Below, one piece after another: positions 10,409 to 18,094 of a DNA stretch of 64,000 bases (positions are counted from its first letter, which is position 1; each line of letters opens with the position of its first letter). Source of the stretch: Siminovitchia fordii DSM 16014 = CIP 108821 (GTDB taxonomy: Bacteria; Bacillota; Bacilli; Bacillales; Bacillaceae_C); contig NZ_KB894685.1 in NCBI RefSeq assembly GCF_000374565.1, positions 658,221 to 722,220 on the forward strand. Reading direction: 5' to 3'. A model generated the notes under the pieces. It had not been told where the DNA came from. It was given only the letters and a program-made list of their open reading frames with translations, and did no database searches. Both the position numbers and the translations under genes were made by a program.

Positions 10409-10696
10409 ACTTAGCAAATTATCCAAAGGGTTGATAGAATGTTGCTAAGTAATACACAAAACGAAAGCAGCCTCAGGTAAGCCAAGTGGAACTTCGAATG
10501 TGGCAGTTCCTCTGCTCTTGCGCTTACGTCCTTAAGACAAATTGCAAGCGGTACGTCTGTACACTATCAGCGGGGGCAGGCTGCGACGTCCTGTCGTCTT
10601 CACCTCCAGTTGGACTTTCGCCGGAGCCGGACATTCCACATCTTGTACTAATAGAAAAACGAACCCTTTACTTTTTTAAAGAACGAGGTGATCCAT
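10409..10696. other. G+C-rich intergenic segment before yheE
   Basis: About 290 bp with no supported gene. The stretch 10460-10660 is distinctly more G+C-rich than both neighbours and has short palindromes such as GACGTC and clustered CGxxG words, resembling the non-coding intergenic elements common in Bacillaceae. I assign no function. Confidence 0.35.
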
Positions 10697-10915
10697 TTGT
10701 TGCAGCACTTCCAATACCAACCATTATACAGAGATGAACGAATTCCCGGTTGGACATTTTCGTTTTACTTTTCCGGGATAAGGATGAACGGTATCTATCA
10801 ACAGGATGGAAAAATTGAATGGACATCCGGAAAACCGGACAGAGAAATAGAGAATATCTTGGAAAAGCAGGTTCACGATTTAATGATTTTTCATGTTTAC
10901 GATCTGAAACGTTAA
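10697..10915 (+). CDS. yheE: YheE family protein
   Basis: This is a 72-residue protein like B. subtilis YheE (72 aa): HFQYQPLY near the start, a PGW.FSFYF strand, a DG.IEW turn and the terminal HDLM.FHVYDL. It has no membrane helix or signal. The GAGGTGAT site at 10685-10692 places the start at the TTG at 10697; the in-frame GTG at 10688 lies inside that site. Its position after yheD and before the SASP gene agrees with B. subtilis order. Function is unknown. Confidence 0.8.
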   Translation: MLQHFQYQPLYRDERIPGWTFSFYFSGIRMNGIYQQDGKIEWTSGKPDREIENILEKQVHDLMIFHVYDLKR

Positions 10916-10988
10916 TTTTTACCAACTTTTTATATGCATGGCCAAACGTATCGGCAGCCCAAACTATCCTTAAGGAGGGCTGAAAACT

Positions 10989-11183
10989 TTGGAGAAAAAA
11001 AAGCTGAAAGATCAATTTCTGCCCGATTCGGATCATGAAGGCCGGGACAGATATTTCATGGATGTAGACAGAATGGAAAATGAGGGCTTGTCAGGAGGCT
11101 CTGTTTTTAAAAGAGAAGATTCAACAAACATAGAGCAATCCACTGATTTTTTTCCTGAAGACCCGCCACAAGGAAATATGTAA
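10989..11183 (+). CDS. Small acidic hypothetical protein
   Basis: This 64-residue hydrophilic, acidic protein rich in Asp, Glu and Ser has no hydrophobic segment and is probably disordered. I do not recognise a family. It is supported by a strong AAGGAGGG site nine bases upstream of a TTG start, by following yheE on the same strand with a short gap, and by a terminator immediately after the stop. A structural or spore-related role would be a guess based only on neighbours. Confidence 0.6.
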   Translation: MEKKKLKDQFLPDSDHEGRDRYFMDVDRMENEGLSGGSVFKREDSTNIEQSTDFFPEDPPQGNM

Positions 11184-11186
11184 AGG

Positions 11187-11216
11187 AAAAGGGACTCGGT
11201 AGCGGGCCCCTTTTTT
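11187..11216. terminator. Terminator after the small acidic protein gene
   Basis: AAAAGGG/CCCTTTT arms with an inner CxCG/CGxG stem (11187-11214) are followed by a T run. It lies between convergent genes and may serve both strands. Confidence 0.75.
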
Positions 11217-11219
11217 ATA

Positions 11220-11468
11220 TTAAGGTCCATAAAAAATTTTCAATTCCTGCTGCGTCCCACACACTTTACAGACAAACAAGTGGACACACTCCGGCTTTCG
11301 CGTACTCTTCGGATCCCCATCGACCAATTTATTCAAATCAATCTCCATATAAGGTGAATAATCATCATAAAAATCATATATTTTCCCTTGATCCTTCAAG
11401 GTTCCCATGCATATGTAACAAGCCCAATTCTCAACCGATATTCCGTTGCATAACCTGCAGTAATCCAT
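11220..11468 (-). CDS. Small Cys-rich putative zinc-binding protein
   Basis: This is an 82-residue protein with cysteines spaced as two zinc-ribbon-like knuckles: YCRLC and WACYIC near the N-terminus, and C-x5-C-x2-C (VCKVCG) near the C-terminus. Between them is an acidic Tyr/Asp-rich segment. Zinc binding is inferred from the spacing; I do not recognise the family or a function. The start at 11468 is chosen because GAGGAGG lies eight bases before it; the frame runs 19 codons further upstream without a site. It is transcribed away from the SASP gene and shares a roughly 240-bp upstream region with it. Confidence 0.65.
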   Translation of the reverse strand: MDYCRLCNGISVENWACYICMGTLKDQGKIYDFYDDYSPYMEIDLNKLVDGDPKSTRKPECVHLFVCKVCGTQQELKIFYGP

Positions 11469-11564
11469 ACGCAATCCTCCTCTTACTCTTATCTTTTGTG
11501 AAATCAGAGAATACATGTATGACACTCAGCTGTAAAATAAGGTAAAAACTCCCTCTTCTCATCC

Positions 11565-11594
11565 TGTATATTTTCATCTTTAAATAACATACTA
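11565..11594 (+). promoter_or_regulatory. Predicted SigG promoter of the SASP gene
   Basis: TGTATA (11565-11570), a 17-bp spacer and CATACTA (11588-11594) fit forespore SigG promoters, the class known to transcribe SASP genes. Transcription would begin near 11601, giving a leader of about 108 nt that includes the tRNA-like fold. Confidence 0.75.
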
Positions 11595-11616
11595 AAAACA
11601 TAAATGATACAAACAG

Positions 11617-11678
11617 TGGGTTACACCTAAAGATGGTCACATGCATGTGAGTCGGTGCAAATCCGACTAACCCAGCCA
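11617..11678 (+). ncRNA. tRNA-like structure in the SASP mRNA leader
   Basis: Seen directly: a perfect 7-bp acceptor-like stem (11617-11623 with 11668-11674), a perfect 5-bp T-arm-like stem (11651-11655 with 11663-11667) closing a 7-nt loop TGCAAAT, then a single G and CCA (11676-11678). The loop keeps T54, C56, A58 and the G53-C61 closing pair of real T-arms; only position 55 (G for T) differs. Between the arms there is a 5-bp hairpin TCACA/TGTGA with a 4-nt loop where the anticodon arm would be, and a weak ACC/GGT pairing in place of the D-arm. It has no 7-nt anticodon loop, so it cannot decode. At 62 nt it is shorter than any standard tRNA. Confidence 0.6.
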
Positions 11679-11708
11679 ATCTTATTACTACAATAAGGAG
11701 ATGACAAA

Positions 11709-11912
11709 ATGGCTAACAACAATTCAAACCAAATTTTAGTAGCTGGTGCCGAGCAGGCAATCGACCAAATGAAGCTTGAAATTGCACAGGAGTTTGGCGT
11801 GAATCTTGGTGCAGACACCACATCCCGTGCAAACGGATCTGTCGGTGGAGAAATTACCAAACGCCTGGTTTCAATGGCACAACAACAGCTTGGCGGATTC
11901 TCCCAACAATAA
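11709..11912 (+). CDS. sspB: Alpha/beta-type small acid-soluble spore protein
   Basis: The 67-residue protein is a textbook alpha/beta SASP, nearly identical to B. subtilis SspB in length and core. It shows the [10 protein letters not shown] segment that includes the GPR protease cleavage site, the [23 protein letters not shown]-binding core and a Gln-rich C-terminus. In the forespore it coats DNA, forcing an A-like form and protecting it from UV and heat, and is degraded for amino acids in germination. AAGGAG lies eight bases before the ATG. It is monocistronic, with a SigG promoter and a strong terminator. Its neighbourhood with yheD/yheE agrees with sspB rather than sspA. Confidence 0.96.
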   Translation: MANNNSNQILVAGAEQAIDQMKLEIAQEFGVNLGADTTSRANGSVGGEITKRLVSMAQQQLGGFSQQ

Positions 11913-11930
11913 CTAAATATAAACATGGCA

Positions 11931-11962
11931 AAAGGCCCCCGGATTTTCGGGGGCCTTTCAAT
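11931..11962. terminator. Terminator of the SASP gene
   Basis: An 11-bp G+C-rich stem (11931-11941 with 11948-11958) with A/T flanks lies between convergent sspB and fumC, and could stop both. Confidence 0.9.
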
Positions 11963-12006
11963 TTATTTATTGCTCAGTGACATTAAACGGAGAATTTCGC
12001 TTTTCT

Positions 12007-13386
12007 TTATAAGTGGACCATTTTCTTCGGATCTATCCACTCGTCATATTGCTCTTCCGTCAAATAACCTGTTTTGATTGCCGCTTCTTTCAGTGTTGTT
12101 CCCTCTTTGAAAGCAAGTTTTGCGATCTCGGCTGCCTTTTCATATCCGATATGAGGGTTCAAAGCTGTAACCAGCATAAGGGAACGATTGACATTTTCCT
12201 CGATTACTTCAACGTTCGCTTCTAGACCTTTCATACATTTTTCATTGAATGAGATCATTGCATCAGCAAGCAGATGCACCGACTGAAGGAAATTATAGAT
12301 AATAACAGGTTTATAGACGTTTAGTTCAAAGTTTCCTTGGCTTGCTGCAAAACCAATGGCCGCATCGTTACCGAATACTTGGACACCAACCATAGTAAGC
12401 GCCTCGCTCTGTGTTGGGTTCACTTTTCCCGGCATGATGGAGCTTCCCGGCTCATTGGCAGGAATTGTAATTTCTCCAATTCCACTACGTGGACCACTTG
12501 CAAGCCAACGTACATCATTTGCAATTTTTGTCAAATCAGCAGCAAGTCCCTTGAGTGCTCCGTGAACGAAAACAATTTCGTCATGACTTGTAAGTGCGTG
12601 GAACTTATTATCCGATGAATTAAAAGAGTAACCAGTTTGTCTGCTCAATTGTTCAGCCACTTTATCTCCAAATTCCGGTTCAGCATTGATGCCCGTGCCT
12701 ACAGCCGTTCCACCAATAGCCAGATTAAGGAGATGCTCAGCACCTTGTTTAATCATTCTCTCACTTTTTTCTACCATTGCCCTCCAGCCACTGATTTCCT
12801 GGCCAAGCGTGAGCGGAGTGGCATCCTGCAAGTGTGTACGGCCAATTTTGATAATATTCATATTGGCTTTTTCTTTTTCAAGAAGAGTTTGATTCAACTG
12901 ACCCAATGCAGGAATCAATTCATGGTAAATTGCGTGATATGCTGCAATATGCATTGCTGTCGGAAATGTATCGTTGGAGCTCTGTGACATATTGATATCG
13001 TCGTTCGGATGAACTTTCTCACCAGAGTTCTCTTTTAATAATTCATTGGCCCTTCGGGCAATAACTTCATTCACATTCATGTTGGACTGTGTGCCGCTTC
13101 CTGTCTGCCAAACGACAAGTGGAAAGTGTTCATCAAATTTGCCATCCAGCACTTCATCGCACGCTTGAACAATCGCTTCTTTCTTGGCATCAGATAATTT
13201 GCCAAGTCCATTATTTGTAATTGCGGCAGCTTTTTTCAATTGCGCAAAAGCCTTAATGACTTCCAAAGGCATTTTTTCATTTCCGATTTTAAAATTCTGC
13301 TTACTCCGCTGAGTTTGTGCGCCCCAGTATTTATCTGCAGGCACCTTAATTTCACCAATTGTATCCCGTTCAATCCGGAATTCCAT
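12007..13386 (-). CDS. fumC: Class II fumarate hydratase
   Basis: The 459-residue protein is a class II fumarase, a homotetrameric, iron-free TCA-cycle enzyme that hydrates fumarate to L-malate. It shows the superfamily signature [11 protein letters not shown] at about residue 317-327, which carries the catalytic serine loop, plus [13 protein letters not shown] and [14 protein letters not shown], which build the shared active site. Length equals that of bacterial FumC/CitG. AGAGGAGG precedes the ATG. It is transcribed alone and convergent with sspB. In B. subtilis the equivalent (citG) sits next to gerA, so this location differs. Confidence 0.97.
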   Translation of the reverse strand: MEFRIERDTIGEIKVPADKYWGAQTQRSKQNFKIGNEKMPLEVIKAFAQLKKAAAITNNGLGKLSDAKKEAIVQACDEVLDGKFDEHFPLVVWQTGSGTQSNMNVNEVIARRANELLKENSGEKVHPNDDINMSQSSNDTFPTAMHIAAYHAIYHELIPALGQLNQTLLEKEKANMNIIKIGRTHLQDATPLTLGQEISGWRAMVEKSERMIKQGAEHLLNLAIGGTAVGTGINAEPEFGDKVAEQLSRQTGYSFNSSDNKFHALTSHDEIVFVHGALKGLAADLTKIANDVRWLASGPRSGIGEITIPANEPGSSIMPGKVNPTQSEALTMVGVQVFGNDAAIGFAASQGNFELNVYKPVIIYNFLQSVHLLADAMISFNEKCMKGLEANVEVIEENVNRSLMLVTALNPHIGYEKAAEIAKLAFKEGTTLKEAAIKTGYLTEEQYDEWIDPKKMVHL

Positions 13387-13485
13387 TCTTACATGCCTCC
13401 TCTAAGTTTTAACCATACGTATTCTCTCATATATCGACAAAAATTTCATCTAACGTGTCATAATTCATAAAAAAATTTCCTATAG

Positions 13486-15567
13486 CTACTCATTTTGAAA
13501 TCGCCTATACGTTTCCTTTAACTTTTCCTCAAATTTTTTCAAATTGCCTTTACCGTTTTCTAATTTATCTTTCCATTTTTTGGCTTCATCAATCATCTTA
13601 TCATCAAAATTTTTAAGTTGTCCTTTAAGAGAATTCTCTTCTTTTTTACGTTCTTCTTCGAGCTCTTCATTGATGGATGTCGTTTCAAATTCATCTTTTT
13701 TAACATGCGGAAGTGTCTGTTCCATCATCGAACGGAAAATAGGTACAACGGTATCACTGCTTGACCCACTTAAATAATGGTTTCTATCGGTCAAGTCATA
13801 CCCAAGCCAAACAGCTCCAACGAGATTCGGGGTGTACCCGACAAACCATTGATCTTTTGTCCCTTCCGTTATTTCAGGAAAGGGAAGCTGGGTTGAGCCG
13901 GTTTTTCCGGCGATATCGTAGCCTTCAACTTTTGCGTTCCGCCCCGTCCCAGTCTCTACCACATTAAGTAGAATGGATGTCATCTTTTCTGCTGTTTTAC
14001 GGCTAGTAACCCGAGTGGTTTTCGGTTTGAATTCACCTTCTACATTCCCAGTGGGACCGACAATTTTTGTGATGATATGGCTTTTTGCCCTTTTACCATC
14101 ATTTGCAAAAACAGAATAGGCTTCGGCCATTTGCTGAGGCGAATACCCTGTGGTCGTTCCGCCCAAAGCCAGGCTGAGATTTTCGTCTTTCTTTTGGATC
14201 GGCAGTCCGAATTTCTTTGCAGATGCGATACCCTTATCCAAACCAATTTCATTTAAAAGCCATACTGCTGGAACATTCAATGATTGCTCAACAGCAGTAT
14301 ATAATGGCACTTCACCTGCATATTGTCCGTTGAAGTTCTTTGGTGTATAGCCTGAAAATGTCATTCCTTCTTCGTCTTTTAAAGTTGATTGGGCCGTGTA
14401 GCCCTCTTCAAGTGCCGGGTTGTAAACGACAAGGGGCTTGATGGCCGAGCCAGGCTGTGCCTTCAGCTGTGTCGCCCTGTTATATGCGCGGAATGTATGC
14501 TCTCCCCTTCCGCCTATAAGCCCTCGTATTCCTCCTGTCTTTGGATCAAGCATGATCGCACCGCTTTGAGCAAGTGTTCCATCTGAACTTACAGGAAAAA
14601 GGGAGTTATTTTGATATACTTTCTCCAAACCTGCCTGAACATTTTGATCCATCTCAGTATATATTTTATACCCACGAGTCAATATTTCTTCCTGGGTCAA
14701 CCCATAATGGTTAATAGCCTCGTTTAATACGGCATCCACATAATAAGGATATTTTCCTTTCAGCGGATCCGCGCCCTTGTCTTCAAGCACAATTCTTTCA
14801 TTGACGGCTTCTTCATATTCGGGTTTGCTTATCATGTCATAATTCAGCATTTGTTTTAAGACGAGATTCCGGCGTTCGATTGACGCATCATAATTCTTAT
14901 ATGGATCGAGGGCGGTCGGCCGATTCACAATTCCTGCCAGCATTGCTGCCTCACTTAGTGTGATTTCACCTACATCCTTGCCAAAAAATTTTTTGGATGC
15001 GTTTTGAACTCCCCAACCACCGCTTCCGAAGTAAACCTGGTTTAAATACATTTCAAGAATTTCATCTTTAGTGAACTTCTTCTCTATTTCAATTGCCAGA
15101 AATACTTCCTCAAGTTTCCGTTTATATGTCCGCTCTGGAGATAAGAGGGCATTTTTGGTCAACTGCTGCGTCAGTGTACTACCTCCGGCCGTGATTCTTC
15201 CAGCGAACAGATTTTTAAAAAAAGCTCGGGAAATTCCGTAAAGATCGAAGCCTCTATGTTTATAGAAACGGTGATCTTCAATTGCTACTATTGCATTCTT
15301 CATATTCTCAGGAACTTCAGTGATTGGAACACCTTCCATCCTGTTGGCGGAAATCTTGCTTGCTTCATCTCCATCCTTATCATAAATCACAGTTGCCTGC
15401 GCCAAACCTTGTTTCAGAGATTCGACATTCGCAGCACTTGCCAAGTAGGCAAAATATGAAAGGCCGATCAAAATGATTAACGAGATGATCAGCAATAATA
15501 TCTGATTCAGATGGGCTTTTTTCCAAAACCTCCAAATACTATCCTTTATTTTATATAACAGGTCCAT
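13486..15567 (-). CDS. Class A (PBP1A-type) penicillin-binding protein
   Basis: This is a 693-residue bifunctional peptidoglycan synthase. After a short cytoplasmic tail it has a membrane anchor (about 22-45), then a GT51 glycosyltransferase domain with EDHRFYKHRG (catalytic Glu97) and GGSTLTQQL, then a transpeptidase with SxxK at Ser374 (GSAIKP), SLN at 429-431 and KTGST at 555-559. A Lys/Glu-rich helical tail of about 70 residues ends the protein. The pattern resembles the sporulation-type class A enzymes PbpF/PbpG in size, but I cannot assign it to either. It catalyses glycan polymerisation and peptide cross-linking outside the membrane. GAGGAAAAGGT precedes the ATG. It follows fumC's promoter region on the same strand. 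Confidence 0.93.
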   Translation of the reverse strand: MDLLYKIKDSIWRFWKKAHLNQILLLIISLIILIGLSYFAYLASAANVESLKQGLAQATVIYDKDGDEASKISANRMEGVPITEVPENMKNAIVAIEDHRFYKHRGFDLYGISRAFFKNLFAGRITAGGSTLTQQLTKNALLSPERTYKRKLEEVFLAIEIEKKFTKDEILEMYLNQVYFGSGGWGVQNASKKFFGKDVGEITLSEAAMLAGIVNRPTALDPYKNYDASIERRNLVLKQMLNYDMISKPEYEEAVNERIVLEDKGADPLKGKYPYYVDAVLNEAINHYGLTQEEILTRGYKIYTEMDQNVQAGLEKVYQNNSLFPVSSDGTLAQSGAIMLDPKTGGIRGLIGGRGEHTFRAYNRATQLKAQPGSAIKPLVVYNPALEEGYTAQSTLKDEEGMTFSGYTPKNFNGQYAGEVPLYTAVEQSLNVPAVWLLNEIGLDKGIASAKKFGLPIQKKDENLSLALGGTTTGYSPQQMAEAYSVFANDGKRAKSHIITKIVGPTGNVEGEFKPKTTRVTSRKTAEKMTSILLNVVETGTGRNAKVEGYDIAGKTGSTQLPFPEITEGTKDQWFVGYTPNLVGAVWLGYDLTDRNHYLSGSSSDTVVPIFRSMMEQTLPHVKKDEFETTSINEELEEERKKEENSLKGQLKNFDDKMIDEAKKWKDKLENGKGNLKKFEEKLKETYRRFQNE

Positions 15568-15729
15568 ACCTTTTCCTCGCTTTCAATTGCGCTGGCACCA
15601 TACTCATTTGGAAACCAATTATAATATAATGTTTTTTTCGTCGAAAAGCTACAAGAAAAGTGGAAGGCGACGTTTAGCGACGTACAGACTGGACGAATCC
15701 TGACGAAATAAAGGAAAAAGAAAAGCGGA

Positions 15730-15828
15730 GAGTGCCTGCTTATCGGCGACAAGCATAAGATGAACGCAGAAGAAGGCGTAGGTTGCCTTCAACAGCGTTT
15801 GGCTTATGACCTCGAGCCGATGGCACTC
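15730..15828. repeat. Palindromic intergenic repeat element
   Basis: A 99-nt imperfect hairpin is built from nested arms: GAGTGCC/GGCACTC (15730/15822), ATCGGC/GCCGAT (15742/15816), CATAAG/CTTATG (15754/15803), AACGC/GCGTT (15763/15795) and GAAGGC/GCCTTC (15772/15785) around a 7-nt loop. It lies in the otherwise empty 427-bp gap between the PBP gene and the small protein gene at 15995. It looks like one copy of the interspersed palindromic elements seen between genes in Bacillaceae; copy number cannot be judged from this window. Confidence 0.65.
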
Positions 15829-15956
15829 GCAGCTGGACAACACGGCGATGCCGCAAGCGTGCCGATGTTGACTTATCGTAGGAAGGAGGAGGAAGTCTTG
15901 GCTAAAAATATCATACGTTGTCGTAGTTTGGTCCATAATTAACCATTTTTAACAAC

Positions 15957-15987
15957 AAAAAAACAACCGGTTTATCCGATTGTTTGG
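15957..15987 (-). terminator. Terminator of the 59-residue protein gene
   Basis: A 10-bp stem (15961-15970 with 15976-15985) with one mismatch is followed on the minus strand by TTTTTTT. Confidence 0.8.
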
Positions 15988-15994
15988 GCTCAAA

Positions 15995-16174
15995 TTAAAA
16001 GGATTGGTGGTCCAGCTCTTTTGCTTTCATCTTGGTCAACTCATCTTCCAAAGTTTTCATGTACATATACACTATTTGCCTTGTTTTATCATCTGCTCCA
16101 ATAACTTCCAAATGCTTCATGCATTTGTTTATCACTGGATTCTTTGATCTGCTTTTTTCTTCTACATTTTTCAT
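15995..16174 (-). CDS. Small hypothetical protein
   Basis: This 59-residue, Lys-rich, probably helical cytosolic protein ends in a charged segment (LEDELTKMKAKELDHQSF). I do not recognise the family. The start at 16174 is chosen for the AGGAGTGGG site upstream; 21 more in-frame codons upstream have no site. The gene is divergent from a sporulation-type histidine kinase across a very A+T-rich 400-bp region and has its own terminator. A Spo0E-like phosphatase was considered because of size and location, but its SQELD motif is absent. Confidence 0.55.
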   Translation of the reverse strand: MKNVEEKSRSKNPVINKCMKHLEVIGADDKTRQIVYMYMKTLEDELTKMKAKELDHQSF

Positions 16175-16237
16175 ACTACCCACTCCTGTCTGCAAGATTT
16201 CACTTGCCAAAAATTTTAATGATGGAAAAATCGTCAT

Positions 16238-16542
16238 TTTACACCAAATACAATGGGTAGATATCTACTAAATTATATTTATTATATATAGGAATTTTTA
16301 AAAAGTATATAGGTACATTTTATCAACTTTTCAGAAAAATAACCCGTTACCGTGAAATACAAATCTTTTTTAAAAACTATATAGTCCGTGTTATATATTT
16401 TTTGTATGATAAACTGACTTAAAAATTTGATGTAATTTGTTCCATTTAGTCATATCCTATAAAATGCGTCATATACCTATCTATAAAGCTTCTAAATAAA
16501 ATGTATAAAATTAATTTTTAAAGAGTCTTTTTGCGCTTCAAC
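16238..16542. other. A+T-rich divergent intergenic region
   Basis: About 300 bp between the small protein gene and the kinase gene, extremely rich in A and T with several runs of A or T in near-helical phase. It should hold the promoters of both genes and possibly sites for a global regulator such as AbrB or Spo0A, but no exact Spo0A box was found. Confidence 0.4.
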
Positions 16543-16551
16543 TGCTATAAT
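16543..16551 (+). promoter_or_regulatory. Extended -10 SigA promoter of the kinase gene
   Basis: TGCTATAAT is a perfect extended -10 element; the -35 position has no good match, which is usual for this class. Transcription would start near 16558, only about 15 nt before the ATG at 16573, which rules out the longer in-frame start at 16531. Confidence 0.65.
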
Positions 16552-16572
16552 GGAAAAGAGGTGAGTGCGGGT

Positions 16573-17712
16573 ATGGACCATCTTACGGACGAGGTTATAT
16601 CTTTTCTTCAACAAAAAGGACCAAATTTCCTCAAAAAATGGAAAGAAAAAGCGATGCTCCCCCCTGATTTAACGCAATTTCACAGAGAAAAGCTGGAAAG
16701 CAAAGGGGAATTCATATACGAGGTTGCTTTAAAAGCACTTTCATTACCTAACGTGGATTTGCAAACTTATTTACAGGCCAGTGCCCATCAATTGGCACAA
16801 ATGAAAATAAGGGAAAACTCAGAAATTGAACTTTTAGTTTATAATCTGAATATGGCAAAAAACATCCTATGCGAAGAAATGTATAATTTTCAAGCAGAAC
16901 CGCAAACTTTAAGTAAAATTTTCAAGCAATTATCTTATATTTTTGATCATTTTTTATATCATTCTATTATGCATTATGATAGGCTGAAACAACAATTGAA
17001 TGAACAGGAAACCCGGCATATTCATTCGAGTCATGAAGATCGTCTTACTCTGCTTGGTCAAATGACATCCAGCTTTGTCCATGAATTTAGAAACCCTTTG
17101 ACTACAGTTCAAGGATTTGTTCAGCTCCTGCGTGCAGAGTATCCTGATCTGCCATACATGGATATCATATCTTCGGAACTGGATCAGCTAAAATTCAGGA
17201 TCACGCAATTTTTAATGCTTTCCAAAAAACAGGAAGTAAATCAGGAAAAAGTCATTTTTTCTTTGAATGAGCTTGTTGAACAAGTAGCTTCATTCGTTTA
17301 TCCCCGTCTGCTTGAATTGAAGGTGTCGCTTCAACAGGAAATGGAAGATGGACTGTTTGTAAAGGGAATCCAGGAAGAAGTGCGACAGGTAATTATTAAT
17401 ATCATTTTTAATGCGATTGAAGTTATGGTTTCCACTGACACAGAATCTGAAATACATATAAAAGGTTACCGGAAAGGAGACTCGATTTATCTTGAAGCTT
17501 CCAATACCGGACCAAAAATTCCTGATTCTTTGATCAAGGATATCTTCGAACCCTTTGTAACAACCAAGAAAACCGGGACTGGTTTGGGACTTTATGTGTC
17601 TAGGCAAATCATAGAAAAGCACCGGGGGCAGTTATTATGCAGATCCAATGAGGAATGGACGACTTTTACAATTATCCTTCCAGCACCGGATCAAAAAGGA
17701 TCATCAAAATAA
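16573..17712 (+). CDS. Cytosolic sporulation-type sensor histidine kinase
   Basis: This is a 379-residue histidine kinase without any membrane segment. The first about 150 residues form an all-helical input domain like the HisK_N domain of Bacillus sporulation kinases. The phospho-acceptor is His170 in SSFVHEFRNPLTT. The ATPase part shows an N-box (NIIFNAIEV), an F-box (IFEPFVTTKK) and a G2-box (GTGLGL). No response regulator is adjacent, typical of orphan kinases that feed the Spo0F/Spo0A phosphorelay; that target is inferred. The start is fixed by GAGGTGA and by the promoter lying inside the longer frame. It ends in a shared terminator. Confidence 0.88.
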   Translation: MDHLTDEVISFLQQKGPNFLKKWKEKAMLPPDLTQFHREKLESKGEFIYEVALKALSLPNVDLQTYLQASAHQLAQMKIRENSEIELLVYNLNMAKNILCEEMYNFQAEPQTLSKIFKQLSYIFDHFLYHSIMHYDRLKQQLNEQETRHIHSSHEDRLTLLGQMTSSFVHEFRNPLTTVQGFVQLLRAEYPDLPYMDIISSELDQLKFRITQFLMLSKKQEVNQEKVIFSLNELVEQVASFVYPRLLELKVSLQQEMEDGLFVKGIQEEVRQVIINIIFNAIEVMVSTDTESEIHIKGYRKGDSIYLEASNTGPKIPDSLIKDIFEPFVTTKKTGTGLGLYVSRQIIEKHRGQLLCRSNEEWTTFTIILPAPDQKGSSK

Positions 17713-17754
17713 TACATTTACCCTGCCCACTATTCCTGGAAAAATTATATTGAA

Positions 17755-17783
17755 AAAAAGAGCGGAAAATTCCGCTCTTTTCT
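17755..17783. terminator. Bidirectional terminator
   Basis: AAAAGAGCGGAA/TTCCGCTCTTTT (17756-17767 with 17770-17781) is a perfect 12-bp stem between the convergent kinase and YjcZ-like genes. Confidence 0.9.
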
Positions 17784-17789
17784 AATCGA

Positions 17790-17924
17790 TTACCACCAGG
17801 CTGCGCCAACAATGATTAACAGAATAAATAATACTACTATCAACGCAAAGCCTCCGCCGTAGCCACCACCGTAGCCGTAGCCTCCGTAGCCGCCACAACC
17901 GAAGCCACATCCGCCCCAAAACAT
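17790..17924 (-). CDS. YjcZ family Gly/Tyr-rich spore peptide
   Basis: This 44-residue peptide is too short for ordinary gene callers. It starts [12 protein letters not shown], continues with GGY/GYG repeats, and ends in one hydrophobic helix ([18 protein letters not shown]). This Gly/Tyr head followed by a membrane tail is the YjcZ-family sporulation layout. GGGAGGTGAA lies seven bases before the ATG, and a strong terminator follows the stop. Probable spore-membrane or coat location is inferred from the family. Open frames overlapping it in other registers are artefacts of the repetitive glycine codons. Confidence 0.85.
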   Translation of the reverse strand: MFWGGCGFGCGGYGGYGYGGGYGGGFALIVVLFILLIIVGAAWW

Positions 17925-18094
17925 TAGCGTTCACCTCCCGTTTGTGTATAAGGAAGATTCCCCACACCATAAATTATTCAGTTTGGCAGTATATGTTTGG
18001 GCTTGCGCCACATACGACCAATCATTTTTTGGTTTTTTACACATTCCGCTATGTTATGATATACAGTAGAAGCAGTATGAAGGGAGTCAAGCAA

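Noticed and set aside
11617-11678. Cobalamin-type riboswitch or ordinary tRNA gene in the SASP leader
   Set aside because: GGTGCAAATCC resembles part of a B12 box, but the rest of that aptamer is absent. A decoding tRNA is excluded by the missing anticodon loop and D-arm.
15995-16174. Spo0E-like phosphatase
   Set aside because: Size and place would fit, but the SQELD signature and the spacing around it are missing.
17782-17970. Arg/Trp-rich 62-residue reading frame
   Set aside because: It is a shifted reading of the glycine codons of the YjcZ-type gene and overlaps its ribosome site.
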